Part shown: positions 42,367 through 50,257 of the stretch, in pieces
Position numbering within the stretch: the first letter of the stretch is position 1
Layout: every line of letters begins with the position of its first letter
Source: Chloroflexota bacterium
GTDB lineage: Bacteria; Chloroflexota; Anaerolineae; Aggregatilineales; Phototrophicaceae
DNA: 64,000 nucleotides
Direction of reading: 5' to 3'
Assembly (NCBI GenBank): GCA_013388735.1
Contig: JACAES010000083.1
Location: 1 to 64,000, forward strand
Translations under genes and position numbers: made by a program
The notes under the pieces: model-generated
Told to the model about the DNA's origin: nothing
Database searches by the model: none
The model's input: the letters and a program-made list of their open reading frames with translations, nothing else

Positions 42367-42449
42367 TAACACAGAGACTTAAAGGCGCAGAGGCGCAAAG
42401 ACGGGTTATAATCCTCTCCGTGTCTCTGAGGCTCTGTGCCTCTGTGTTA
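42367..42449. repeat. CACAGAG dispersed inverted repeat
   Basis: TAACACAGAG (42367-42376) and CTCTGTGTTA (42440-42449) are perfect ten-base inverted arms around a body rich in CAGAGGCGCA and TGTCTCTGAG. Such CACAGAGGC/GCCTCTGTG elements are common, non-coding, dispersed repeats in many environmental bacterial genomes. The body also contains TATAAT (42407-42412), which could act as a -10 for the downstream gene by chance or by recruitment. Confidence 0.65.
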
Positions 42450-42468
42450 TGCTGTTGAAGGGCTGGTT

Positions 42469-43842
42469 ATGCGGAAGTGGATGCTCGTTATTGTGTTAAT
42501 GCTGGCCGGCGCGCTGCCGGCTGCCGCGCAGGTTGAGCCGGCTGCCGAGGTGGAGGCGCGCTGCCTGGAAGTCGTGCAAACGATCCTGAACCAAACTCTG
42601 GACGCCTGCCGCGAAACCGGGCGCGACCAGGTGTGTTACGGCCACGCGCCGCTGGAGGCCGCCCCGCGCGCCGATGCTGATCTGTTATTGGCCGCGCCGG
42701 GTGATCTGGCCGATGCTGCCGCCGTGCAGGCGTTATCGCTGGGCGCGCTGGATACGGATGAAAGCGGCTGGGGATTGGCGCTGGCGCGGCTTTCCGCCAA
42801 TATGCCGGACGAAACTGTGACCATGCTGCTGTTCGGCGCGGCGGAAGTGGAAAACGCCGGGCTGGATGTGCCGCTGGTCACTTTCCCGGCGCGCGTTCGC
42901 ACACTGGCCGGGGCGAACATTCGCGCCCTGCCTGCGCCGGACGCCGAAACCGTCGCTCTGGGCAACCTGGGACAATCGCTGCTGGTGGCGGGCCGCCTGG
43001 AAGACGGCTCGTGGCTGTGGGTGCAGCTTGAGGATGACCGGCTGGGCTGGGTGCTGTCCGGGCTGCTGGAAGTTGAAGGCGACATCAGCCTGCTGGCGGC
43101 AGTAGACCCGGCGGATCCGTCCGTCCCGAACACTTTTTACGGCCCGCTGCAAGCCTTCACCCTGCGCGCCGAGCCATCCGAACGCGCGCCCTGCCTGGCC
43201 GCGCCCGGCGGCATCCTGGCGCAGATGCCCGCCGGCGGGCGGGTGGTTGCCCTGTGGGTGAACGGCGCGCTGCTGGTCGTGCAGCCGTCGTCCACGATTT
43301 TCCTGCCCGCGCAGCCGGACGAAATGGCCGTATGGGTGCTGGAAGGTGGCGTCGAACTGCTGGCGGCGGGCGAGCGCCGGACGGTCGCGGCGGGCGAGCG
43401 GGTGCGCGTGCCGCTGACCGATGGGCTGGCGGGTGAAATCGCCCCGCGTTTGCCGGAGCCTTACGTCTATGCCGAGGCGCGCGCCCTGCCGGTGATGGCG
43501 CTGCCGCGTGAAATTGTCGTGCCGGTGGCGTTGGGTGGCGTCATTATACCGGGGCAGCCGCAGGTAGACCCGCTGACCGGCGTGGACGTGGACGACCCCT
43601 GCACGGTGGCGGCTTTCGCCGAGGCACGATTACGGAGCGGGCCGGGTATGAATTATCCAGTGCGCGCGCTCATCCAGGCCGGAGACAGCGCCCAACCTGA
43701 TGGCCGTGCCGCCGGGACGGACGGCGTGTTGTGGTGGCGGCTGACGGCGGATTTCTGGGTGCGTTCGGACGCGGTTTATGCGGCGGGCGCCTGCGGGGCG
43801 CTGCCGCTGGTGGAAGCGCTGCCCGTCCCGGTCAAGCCATGA
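42469..43842 (+). CDS. Secreted protein with bacterial SH3 domains
   Basis: The ATG at 42469 begins a typical signal peptide (MRKWMLVIVLMLAGALPAAAQ, likely cleaved near AAAQ) and has GAAGGG upstream; the track start at 42436 lies in the repeat and is rejected. The 457-residue protein has a cysteine-containing N-terminal segment and an SH3b domain at about 150-205 (GANIRALPAPDAETVALG with WLWVQLEDDRLGWV). A central FecR-like strand-rich part follows (MAVWVLEGGVELLAAGE), then a second SH3b near the C-terminus (ARLRSGPGMNYPVRAL with WWRLTADFWVRSD). SH3b domains bind cell-wall or protein ligands. Its last 67 bases overlap the convergent O-antigen ligase-like gene. Confidence 0.72.
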   Translation: MRKWMLVIVLMLAGALPAAAQVEPAAEVEARCLEVVQTILNQTLDACRETGRDQVCYGHAPLEAAPRADADLLLAAPGDLADAAAVQALSLGALDTDESGWGLALARLSANMPDETVTMLLFGAAEVENAGLDVPLVTFPARVRTLAGANIRALPAPDAETVALGNLGQSLLVAGRLEDGSWLWVQLEDDRLGWVLSGLLEVEGDISLLAAVDPADPSVPNTFYGPLQAFTLRAEPSERAPCLAAPGGILAQMPAGGRVVALWVNGALLVVQPSSTIFLPAQPDEMAVWVLEGGVELLAAGERRTVAAGERVRVPLTDGLAGEIAPRLPEPYVYAEARALPVMALPREIVVPVALGGVIIPGQPQVDPLTGVDVDDPCTVAAFAEARLRSGPGMNYPVRALIQAGDSAQPDGRAAGTDGVLWWRLTADFWVRSDAVYAAGACGALPLVEALPVPVKP

Positions 43843-45146
43843 CTGCCCGCCGCGCCCAGCAGCCCCCACCAGAGCGCCTGGAAGTGCAGCAGCGTCCAGG
43901 GATAATGGTCGAGCAGGCCGATTATCATCAGCGCGATGATGCCGCCCAGAAAAGCCGCCCGCGCTAAATAGTCGTCAACAGCCGGTTTATCCCGGCTGTT
44001 TTTGGGCAGAGCGGTCAGCCCCGCTTCGATGCCGAAAATGAGCGCCAGCGCCGTCAGCGCATAACCGATGATGCCCAGTTCGGCCCAGGCCGATAAAAAG
44101 ACGTGGTGCGCGGGCTGGCCGCGTAAATCGTAGGGCGTGAACTGGAGATAGTAGCTGGCGCGCCAGGGGAAATTACCCGCACCAAGACCCGTCAGCGGCG
44201 ATTCGCGGATGGCGCGATAGGCGAAATCCATATAGACGGCGCGGTCGGATACCGAACGCTGCTCAATGGACTCCTCGCCAACCCCGGCGCGCGCTGCCAG
44301 AAACGGCCCGTACAGGGCAGCGAACGCTCCGGCGGCGGCCAGCGTCAGCACTAAAACTAACGCCAGACGCCGCCAGGCCGCCCACGCACGCCACAACAAA
44401 GGCAGCCCGGCAAACGCCCCGGCGGCAAAGCCGAGCCACGCCCCGCGTGAAAACGTCAGCAGCAGCCCCCACAGCCCGAACAAAAAAATCGCCGTCCCTG
44501 CCGCCTGCCGCCGCTGGCTGCCGGACAGAAACCAGGCCGGCGTCATCAGCAGCGTGAGGGCCAGAAACCCGGCCAGGATGTTCGGGTGCGGCAGCAGACC
44601 GTAGGGCCGCAGCCAGCGCATGCCTTCCGCCTGCACAACCGCCACGCCGGACACTGCCGGATTCAGCCGGAATTCGCCCAGCGCGTTCAGGCCGACCGAC
44701 CCCTGCACGGCAGCCTGCGCTCCGGACAGCGCGGCATTCCAGGCCAGCCCGGCGATCAAAGCAGAGGCAATGACGCGCGGCGGCGGCCCGGCGCAGGCGA
44801 CCGTGATGGCGAACAATGCTGCCAATGCCAGCGGCAGCGCCGCTCCGGTGGTCACTTCTGGCGCGAACCGGCGGGTGAAGGCCCATGCGCCGGACAGGAA
44901 CGCCCACAGCGCCAGCAGCAGCAGCGCCAATGCCCACAACCGCCGGACTTTATCGCGCCGCAGCGCCGCGAAGCCCGGCAGTCCGACGGCCAGCCACCAG
45001 CCCACCGTCCACAGCATCGGCCAGAAGATCAAAAAGCCGGTACTGTACAGGGTTTTAAAATCGCCCGGTGCGCCCTTGAAGCGATACCAGACCGGCACCA
45101 ACGCGAAAGTCGCCAGGATGCCGACGCGCACCGGCAGCAAGCGCAT
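43776..45146 (-). CDS. O-antigen ligase/polymerase-like membrane protein (Wzy_C)
   Basis: About eleven membrane helices and the Wzy_C signature place this in the O-antigen ligase/polymerase family, which joins lipid-linked glycan units. The large outer loop carries YRAIRESPLTGLGAGNFP and HHVFLSAWAELGIIG, with the family's conserved Arg and His. A final helix is followed by DHYPWTLLHFQALWW. The track start at 45248 would run through the CsoR operator; the ATG at 45146 (MRLLPVRVGILATF), at the first helix, is preferred and gives 456 residues. In a Chloroflexota cell without lipopolysaccharide it may act on another surface polymer. The C-terminus is low-complexity and overlaps the SH3 gene. Confidence 0.8.
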   Translation of the reverse strand: MRLLPVRVGILATFALVPVWYRFKGAPGDFKTLYSTGFLIFWPMLWTVGWWLAVGLPGFAALRRDKVRRLWALALLLLALWAFLSGAWAFTRRFAPEVTTGAALPLALAALFAITVACAGPPPRVIASALIAGLAWNAALSGAQAAVQGSVGLNALGEFRLNPAVSGVAVVQAEGMRWLRPYGLLPHPNILAGFLALTLLMTPAWFLSGSQRRQAAGTAIFLFGLWGLLLTFSRGAWLGFAAGAFAGLPLLWRAWAAWRRLALVLVLTLAAAGAFAALYGPFLAARAGVGEESIEQRSVSDRAVYMDFAYRAIRESPLTGLGAGNFPWRASYYLQFTPYDLRGQPAHHVFLSAWAELGIIGYALTALALIFGIEAGLTALPKNSRDKPAVDDYLARAAFLGGIIALMIIGLLDHYPWTLLHFQALWWGLLGAAGSHGLTGTGSASTSGSAPQAPAA

Positions 45147-45212
45147 CGGCCCAGAAGACAGAGAGCAGCATAAGAGGTCTGGATGTAACCACATCGGCGT
45201 AATGAACATCAC

Positions 45213-45241
45213 TGGACATACCCCTGGGGGTATGATACTAT
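45213..45241 (+). promoter_or_regulatory. Promoter of the copper operon
   Basis: TGGACA (45213-45218) and TACTAT (45236-45241) are separated by 17 bases and lie 34 bases before the csoR start. The first CsoR-type palindrome fills the spacer and the second covers the -10 and the start point, the expected layout for a repressor. Confidence 0.6.
45217..45234. promoter_or_regulatory. CsoR-type operator 1
   Basis: CATACCCC-TG-GGGGTATG is a perfect inverted repeat of eight bases with a two-base centre. TACCC/GGGTA-type dyads are typical of CsoR/RcnR-family sites. It sits between the -35 and -10 of the copper operon promoter. Confidence 0.7.
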
Positions 45242-45255
45242 ACCCCACAGGGTAT
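45240..45255. promoter_or_regulatory. CsoR-type operator 2
   Basis: ATACCC-CACA-GGGTAT is a perfect six-base inverted repeat. Its centre is 22 bases (about two helical turns) from operator 1, so two tetramers could bind the same DNA face. It ends 19 bases before the csoR start codon. Confidence 0.7.
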
Positions 45256-45274
45256 CAGGCGAAAGGCGAATCCG

Positions 45275-45577
45275 ATGGCCGATGAGAACCGCGCGCACGT
45301 TCACAGCGACCTGAAATGTGAATATAACACAAAAACGCTGCACCGCATCCGGCGCATCAAGGGGCAGCTTAACGCGCTGGAGCGGCTGATCGAAGCCGAC
45401 GCAGGAAGCTGCGAGGAGCGCGTCATCCAGGCGCGGGCAATCGAGAAGGGCATGACCAGCCTGATTACGCATCTGGTGGAGTGTTACCTGGTGAATACGG
45501 CGCGGTTTAAGATGGTGGAAGACCCCGACACGGCCACGCAGGAAATCGCCCGGATTTTTGACTTGTTGAATCACTGA
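45275..45577 (+). CDS. CsoR/DUF156-family metal-responsive repressor
   Basis: A 100-residue all-helical repressor of the CsoR/RcnR/FrmR family. TLHRIRRIKGQLNALERLIE is the characteristic first helix with the conserved Arg residues that contact DNA. Candidate ligands are C46, H66 and C70 (HLVEC). The spacing from C46 to H66 is 20 residues, whereas classic CsoR uses about 25, and alignment puts Y71 and T75 near the usual His and Cys positions. The sensor chemistry may therefore differ from textbook Cu(I) CsoR. Two tandem palindromes just upstream and four copper-handling genes downstream (starting 14 bases after its stop) support autoregulation of a copper operon. Confidence 0.85.
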   Translation: MADENRAHVHSDLKCEYNTKTLHRIRRIKGQLNALERLIEADAGSCEERVIQARAIEKGMTSLITHLVECYLVNTARFKMVEDPDTATQEIARIFDLLNH

Positions 45578-45591
45578 GGAGCGAGCTTACC

Positions 45592-46197
45592 ATGAAAAAC
45601 CGTCTGCTGCTGATTATTGTGGTTGTGTTGATGCTGGCAATAGGGGTTTCAACCGCTTCCGCCGATGAGCCTGTTGAGGGGCGGGCAGGGCGCGCCGAAC
45701 TGCGTTTTCTCGAAGGTATGGTTGACCATCACCAGATGGCGCTGGACATGGCGCGGGACTGCCTGGAAAAAGCCAGCGCCGAGGCGCTCAAAACGCTGTG
45801 CCAGAATATCATCACCGCCCAGAGCGCCGAAATTGAAACCATGCGCGGCTGGCTGTTGGACTGGTACAACGTGGATTACGAACCGGTGGCGATGGCCGAT
45901 ATGATGGCGGACGGCGGCATGGATATGGGGCATGGCGGCATGGGAGGCCGACCGCACACCGACCCGCCGATGATGATGGGCATGATGGCCGGGCTGAACC
46001 GGCTTAAGGGGCTGGATTACGATATTGCTTGGTTAGAGGCCATGATTGACCATCATGATGATGCCCTGCATATGTCCGAACGTGTTTTAACCCGCGCCGA
46101 ACATCCCGAACTGCGCGAGCTTGCCGAGGCGATTATCAGCGCCCAAACCGCAGAAATCGAAATAATGGAACAATTGATCGTAGAGCTTAGCGGGTAG
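45592..46197 (+). CDS. Secreted DUF305 protein, His/Met-rich, copper-associated
   Basis: A 201-residue DUF305 protein (ferritin-like four-helix fold) with a signal peptide (residues 1-24, ending STASA). The family motif occurs twice, MVDHHQMALDMA and MIDHHDDALHMS, as expected for the two halves of the bundle. The linker between them is rich in Met, Gly and His (MADMMADGGMDMGHGG and MMMGMMAG), a composition typical of extracytoplasmic copper buffers. It lies second in the CsoR-headed operon with a GAGGAGCGAG-like ribosome site. A copper-binding or storage role outside the membrane is inferred; the biochemical role of DUF305 is not firmly established. Confidence 0.87.
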   Translation: MKNRLLLIIVVVLMLAIGVSTASADEPVEGRAGRAELRFLEGMVDHHQMALDMARDCLEKASAEALKTLCQNIITAQSAEIETMRGWLLDWYNVDYEPVAMADMMADGGMDMGHGGMGGRPHTDPPMMMGMMAGLNRLKGLDYDIAWLEAMIDHHDDALHMSERVLTRAEHPELRELAEAIISAQTAEIEIMEQLIVELSG

Positions 46198-46218
46198 AGA
46201 AGGGTTTTGAGGCATTAT

Positions 46219-47292
46219 ATGGACTTGTGGGTCATCTTTCTGACCGGGTTGACGACGGGCGGGTTAACATGCCTCGCCATACAGGGCGGCCTGCTGGTGA
46301 CTGCCATCACGCGAACGACTGTCGCCGTCCAGCCCCAGCCGGCTCGACAACGTGGCCGCCGACGTGCCGCCCCGCAGCCGGTGACTGCCGTCCAGCCGGC
46401 GCAAAACCTGTGGCCGGTAGTGTATTTTCTGGCCGCCAAACTGGTTTCGCACACACTTCTCGGCCTGCCGCTGGGCGCGCTGGGCGCGGCGGTGCAAATC
46501 ACGGCGGCGGCGCAGGGGATCATGCAGATCGGCGTCGGCCTATTTATGCTGGCAACGGCGCTTAATATGTTTAATGTCCATCCCATCTTTCGTTATGTTA
46601 CCATCCAGCCGCCTAAAGCTTTAACCCGGCTGGTCCGCAATCAATCGCGGAGTCAGAGCATTTTTGCGCCCGCACTGCTTGGGTTTATGACCGTTTTGAT
46701 CCCCTGCGGCACGACCCAGGCCATGATGGTGCTGGCGATCAGCACCGGCAGCCCGCTTTTGGGCGCGCTGGTGATGCTGGTTTTCGTGCTGGGTACGTCG
46801 CCCACTTTTCTCGTGTTGGGTTTCCTGGCGACCCGGCTGCGCGGCCAGTTCCAGCGGCTTTTTGCGACTGGAGCTGCAGTGCTGATTTTGGTGCTGGGGC
46901 TGCTTTCGTTCAACGCCGGTTTGAATTTACTCGGTTCGCCGCTCGCGCCGGAACGAATCGTGGCTTCGCTGTTCCGCTCCGGCGGTTATGCGGCTGCGCC
47001 TCAGATCGTCAACGGCGTTCAGGAGCTGACCATCAACGTTCGACAGGACGGCTACGCGCCCAGTTATTGGCGCGTTGAAAGTGGACGTCCGCTCCGGCTG
47101 CGCCTGCTGACGGAGAATACCTACAGCTGCGCGCTGGCGTTCACGATTCCCAACCTGGGCATCGAGCGAACGCTGCCGATCACCGGCGTGGAAGTCATTG
47201 ACCTGCCGCCGCAGCCGGAAGGGTATCTGTTTTTTACATGCAGTATGGGCATGTACAGCGGAACTATCGAGGTTCAGAAAGGCGCTGCATGA
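46219..47292 (+). CDS. TauE/SafE-type membrane protein fused to a cupredoxin-like domain
   Basis: The ATG at 46219, with TGAGG six bases upstream, is preferred over the TTG at 46207; it gives 357 residues. Six to seven membrane helices (about 5-235) match the heavy-metal-linked TauE/SafE (DsbD-related) family. They include a Pro-Cys motif in LIPCGTTQAMMVLAI, like the CcdA/SafE transporters. Residues about 260-357 form a cupredoxin-like domain with SCALAFTIP and FTCSMGMYSG, offering Cys and Met ligands for copper. The chain thus joins a membrane conduit to an outer copper-binding domain. Its stop overlaps the CopZ start as ATGA. Transport of copper or reductant across the membrane is inferred. 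Confidence 0.82.
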   Translation: MDLWVIFLTGLTTGGLTCLAIQGGLLVTAITRTTVAVQPQPARQRGRRRAAPQPVTAVQPAQNLWPVVYFLAAKLVSHTLLGLPLGALGAAVQITAAAQGIMQIGVGLFMLATALNMFNVHPIFRYVTIQPPKALTRLVRNQSRSQSIFAPALLGFMTVLIPCGTTQAMMVLAISTGSPLLGALVMLVFVLGTSPTFLVLGFLATRLRGQFQRLFATGAAVLILVLGLLSFNAGLNLLGSPLAPERIVASLFRSGGYAAAPQIVNGVQELTINVRQDGYAPSYWRVESGRPLRLRLLTENTYSCALAFTIPNLGIERTLPITGVEVIDLPPQPEGYLFFTCSMGMYSGTIEVQKGAA

Positions 47293-47507
47293 TGACGAAA
47301 AAACGCTTTCAAGTCCAGGGGATGCACTGCGTGGGCTGCGCGATGACTATAGATGGCGCGCTTGAAGATTTGCCGGGCGTCAAATCGGCCAGCGCCAATT
47401 ACGCGCGGCAGATCGTTGATGTGGAATATGACGAAACCCGGCTGACCGAAGCACAAATTATCGCCGCTGTCGAGCAAGCGGGCTATAAAGCGGCGGTTTC
47501 GCGGTAG
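47289..47507 (+). CDS. copZ: CopZ-like heavy-metal chaperone
   Basis: A 72-residue heavy-metal-associated (ferredoxin-like fold) protein that carries Cu(I) to CopA. The metal loop is GMHCVGC, the usual GMxCxxC, near residue 11, followed by GALEDLPGVKSASANYA and a C-terminal VEQAGYKA. The track start at 47238 lies inside the TauE gene; the ATG at 47289, which overlaps its stop, gives the normal CopZ length. It precedes copA by 40 bases. Confidence 0.9.
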   Translation: MMTKKRFQVQGMHCVGCAMTIDGALEDLPGVKSASANYARQIVDVEYDETRLTEAQIIAAVEQAGYKAAVSR

Positions 47508-47546
47508 GGACACAGATCGAAGCAGAAATAAGGAGCGATTAGCGGA

Positions 47547-50039
47547 ATGGCTGTCCAGAAAATTGATCTGCCCATCACCGGCATGACCTGCGCGAGCTGC
47601 GTCCGTAATGTCGAGCGGGCTTTATCCCGAACGGAAGGCGTGGCGGAAGCATCGGTCAACCTGGCGACTGAACGCGCGCACGTCGAATTTGACCCGGCTG
47701 TTATTGGCGTGAGCGAGATGATCGAACGGATTTCGCGGGCGGGTTATGGTGTAGCGCAGGCCAGCATCGAACTGCCCATCACCGGCATGACCTGCGCGAG
47801 CTGCGTCCGCACCGTCGAACGCGCCATCAACAAAATGCCGGGCATCCTGTCGGTGAACGTCAATCTGGCGACCGAAAAGGCGACCGTGACTTACGTGCCG
47901 GGTTCGGTGCGGCGCGCCGATCTCGTCCGGGCGGTGAAAAATGCCGGGTACGGTGTGCTGGATTTATCCGGCGCGGATGCCCCGGAGGATGCCGAACGCA
48001 AAGCTCGGCAGGCCGAAATTGAACGACAGAGGCGGATGCTGCTGATCGGCGTGATTTTTACGCTGCCGCTGTTTTTGCTCAGCATGGGGCGTGACCTGCT
48101 GATGGCAAGCCTGACCGGCGGCGGTATGGAAGCCGGCCACAGCATGGATATGGCGGCAGCGACGGTCAGTCCACTGCTGGTGTGGCTGCTGTGGGCGGGG
48201 TGGCCGTTTGTGTTTGGCCTGCTGGCGACGCCGGTGCAGTTTGTCGTCGGGCGGCAGTACCTCATCGGCGCGTTCAAAGCCGCTCGCAACCGCTCCGCCA
48301 ACATGGATACGCTGATCGCTATGGGGTCATCGGCGGCGTATGTTTACAGCGTGGCGGTGCTGGCCGGCATCGTGCTGGGTTTTTCCGATGTGATCGGCGA
48401 TCACGTCTATTTTGAGACGGCGGCGGTCATTATCACCCTCATCACACTCGGCAAACTGCTGGAAGCCCGCGCCAAAGGGCGCGCCAGCGAGGCCATCAAA
48501 TCGCTGATCGGCCTGACGCCCAAGACGGCGACTCTGCTCCGCAGCGATCAGGAAGTGACCGTGCCGGTGGACGATGTGCTGGTGGGTGATGTGATAGTCG
48601 TGCGTCCCGGCGAGCGCATCCCGGTGGATGGCCTGGTCATCGAAGGCCGCTCGGCGGTGGACGAGTCCATGCTGACCGGCGAAAGCCTGCCGGTGAACAA
48701 AAGCGCCGGCAGCGAAGTGATCGGCGCGACGGTCAACAAACAGGGGCGGCTGGTGATCGAAGCGCGGCACGTCGGCGCGCAAACGGCGCTGGCGCAGATC
48801 ATCCGGCTGGTCGAACAGGCGCAGGGGTCGAAAGCGCCCATCCAGCGGATTGCCGACCGGGTATCCGGGGTGTTCGTGCCGGTTGTGCTGGCGCTGGCGG
48901 CGCTGACCTTTTTAGGCTGGCTGCTGGTCGGGCAGGTTGGTTTTGTCGAGGCGATGGTTCATGCTATCGCGGTGCTGGTGATCGCCTGCCCGTGTGCGCT
49001 CGGCCTGGCGACCCCGACCGCTGTCATGGTCGGCACGGGCAAAGGCGCGGAGATGGGCATCCTGTTCAAAAACAGCGAAGCCCTGGAAAACGCCCACAGG
49101 CTGAACATCGTCGCCCTGGACAAAACCGGCACGCTCACCAGAGGCGAACCGAGTCTGACCGATGTCGTGCCGCTGAACGGTTTTTCGCGCGATGATCTGC
49201 TGCGGCTGGCCGCCGGCGCTGAACGCGGCAGCGAACATCCGTTGGGGCAGGCAGTCGTGCAGGCGGCGCGGGAAGCCGGACACCGCCTTAGCCAACCAGA
49301 AAATTTCGAGGCCGAGTCCGGGCGGGGCGTGCGTGCGCTGGTGGATGGCCGAACGGTGTTGATCGGCAGCTCGCGCTTTATTCGAGAGCAGGGTTTGGCG
49401 CTGGCGGATTTCGAGCCGCGCATTGAGGCGCTCCAGGCGCGCGGTCGAACAGCGGTCATCACTGCCATAGACGGTGGTGTCGCCGGCCTGCTGGGTATAG
49501 CCGATACCGTCAAGGATGGCTCGAAGGAGGCGGTTGCCGCGCTGCAAAACCTGGGGCTGGAAGTGGTCATGATTACGGGCGATAACCCGCTTACGGCACA
49601 GGCCATCGCCGATGAAGTGGGCATCCGGCGCATCCGGGCGGAGGTACTGCCGGGGCAGAAAGCCGATGCTGTCAAAAGCCTGCAAGCTGAGGGGAAAAAG
49701 GTGGCGATGGTAGGGGATGGTATCAACGATGCTCCGGCGCTGGCTCAGGCGGATGTAGGTTTCGCCATCGGCACCGGCACCGATATTGCGATGGAGGCCA
49801 GCGACGTGACGCTGATGAGCGGCGATCTGCGCGGTGTGGCGCGCGCGATTGGCTTGAGCAAAGCGACCATGCGGACGATCTACCAGAATCTATTCTGGGC
49901 TTTCATCTATAACATCATCCTCATCCCGGTCGCCATGTTAGGGCTGCTTGTCCCTATGCTGGCCGCCGCCGCGATGGCGTTCAGCAGCGTGTTTGTCGTT
50001 CTAAACTCCCTTCGGCTTGGAAGCACATCGTCCCTGTAA
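47547..50039 (+). CDS. copA: Copper-exporting P1B-type ATPase
   Basis: An 830-residue P1B-1 ATPase that pumps Cu(I) out of the cytosol. It has two N-terminal metal-binding domains, each with ITGMTCASC (about residues 8-70 and 76-140), and eight membrane helices. The transport motif is CPC in [12 protein letters not shown]. Catalytic motifs are [11 protein letters not shown] with the phosphorylated Asp, SEHPLGQAV with the conserved His-Pro, and [12 protein letters not shown]. An AAGGAG site lies before the ATG. A 38-base stretch is identical in the two metal-binding domains (47568-47605 and 47772-47809). It is the last gene of the csoR operon, fed by the CopZ-like chaperone just upstream. Confidence 0.95.
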   Translation: MAVQKIDLPITGMTCASCVRNVERALSRTEGVAEASVNLATERAHVEFDPAVIGVSEMIERISRAGYGVAQASIELPITGMTCASCVRTVERAINKMPGILSVNVNLATEKATVTYVPGSVRRADLVRAVKNAGYGVLDLSGADAPEDAERKARQAEIERQRRMLLIGVIFTLPLFLLSMGRDLLMASLTGGGMEAGHSMDMAAATVSPLLVWLLWAGWPFVFGLLATPVQFVVGRQYLIGAFKAARNRSANMDTLIAMGSSAAYVYSVAVLAGIVLGFSDVIGDHVYFETAAVIITLITLGKLLEARAKGRASEAIKSLIGLTPKTATLLRSDQEVTVPVDDVLVGDVIVVRPGERIPVDGLVIEGRSAVDESMLTGESLPVNKSAGSEVIGATVNKQGRLVIEARHVGAQTALAQIIRLVEQAQGSKAPIQRIADRVSGVFVPVVLALAALTFLGWLLVGQVGFVEAMVHAIAVLVIACPCALGLATPTAVMVGTGKGAEMGILFKNSEALENAHRLNIVALDKTGTLTRGEPSLTDVVPLNGFSRDDLLRLAAGAERGSEHPLGQAVVQAAREAGHRLSQPENFEAESGRGVRALVDGRTVLIGSSRFIREQGLALADFEPRIEALQARGRTAVITAIDGGVAGLLGIADTVKDGSKEAVAALQNLGLEVVMITGDNPLTAQAIADEVGIRRIRAEVLPGQKADAVKSLQAEGKKVAMVGDGINDAPALAQADVGFAIGTGTDIAMEASDVTLMSGDLRGVARAIGLSKATMRTIYQNLFWAFIYNIILIPVAMLGLLVPMLAAAAMAFSSVFVVLNSLRLGSTSSL

Positions 50040-50056
50040 CTGAAGACCGACGAGAC

Positions 50057-50073
50057 AGATATGCTTCGTATCT
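50057..50073 (+). terminator. Hairpin after copA
   Basis: AGATATG and CGTATCT pair with one wobble around a three-base loop, 17 bases after the copA stop, and the flanks GAGA/TCTC extend the stem past a bulge. No T-run follows, so it is a moderate terminator candidate. Confidence 0.4.
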
Positions 50074-50088
50074 CTCACCATCTTCAAA

Positions 50089-50110
50089 GTGACCCCAAAA
50101 AGTTGGTCAC
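50089..50110. repeat. Possible insertion-sequence end remnant
   Basis: GTGACC and GGTCAC flank CCAAAAAGTT. The run TGACCCCAAAAAGTTGG resembles terminal inverted repeats that I recall from IS3-family elements. No transposase or second end is visible, so this may be a solo remnant in the 216-base gap after copA. Confidence 0.3.
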
Positions 50111-50232
50111 GAAAGAGCAAACAGTGAGTGGGAAAAGCAGATGACTTAACAGGGAGATTGATTAAACCACGAACAAATACCGGTTAGTGCTGATTTCGAT
50201 TTTCGTTCCTGTGAATCACCGGGTGTCTATAG

Positions 50233-50257
50233 AGGGGCGAGTTCGAGATTCGCCCCT
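50233..50257. repeat. AGGGGCGA palindrome that supplies a gene's stop codon
   Basis: AGGGGCGA (50233-50240) and TCGCCCCT (50250-50257) are perfect arms around a nine-base loop, flanked by TATAG and ACAG. The TAG stop of the minus-strand glycosyltransferase (50258-50256) lies in the right end of the repeat (GTAGGGGCGA on that strand). It probably also serves as its terminator. Confidence 0.65.

Noticed and set aside
45146-45248. Upstream extension of the O-antigen ligase-like gene to 45248
   Set aside because: The extension would cover the CsoR operators and promoter, and its translation has no membrane or conserved features. The ATG at 45146 precedes the first helix.
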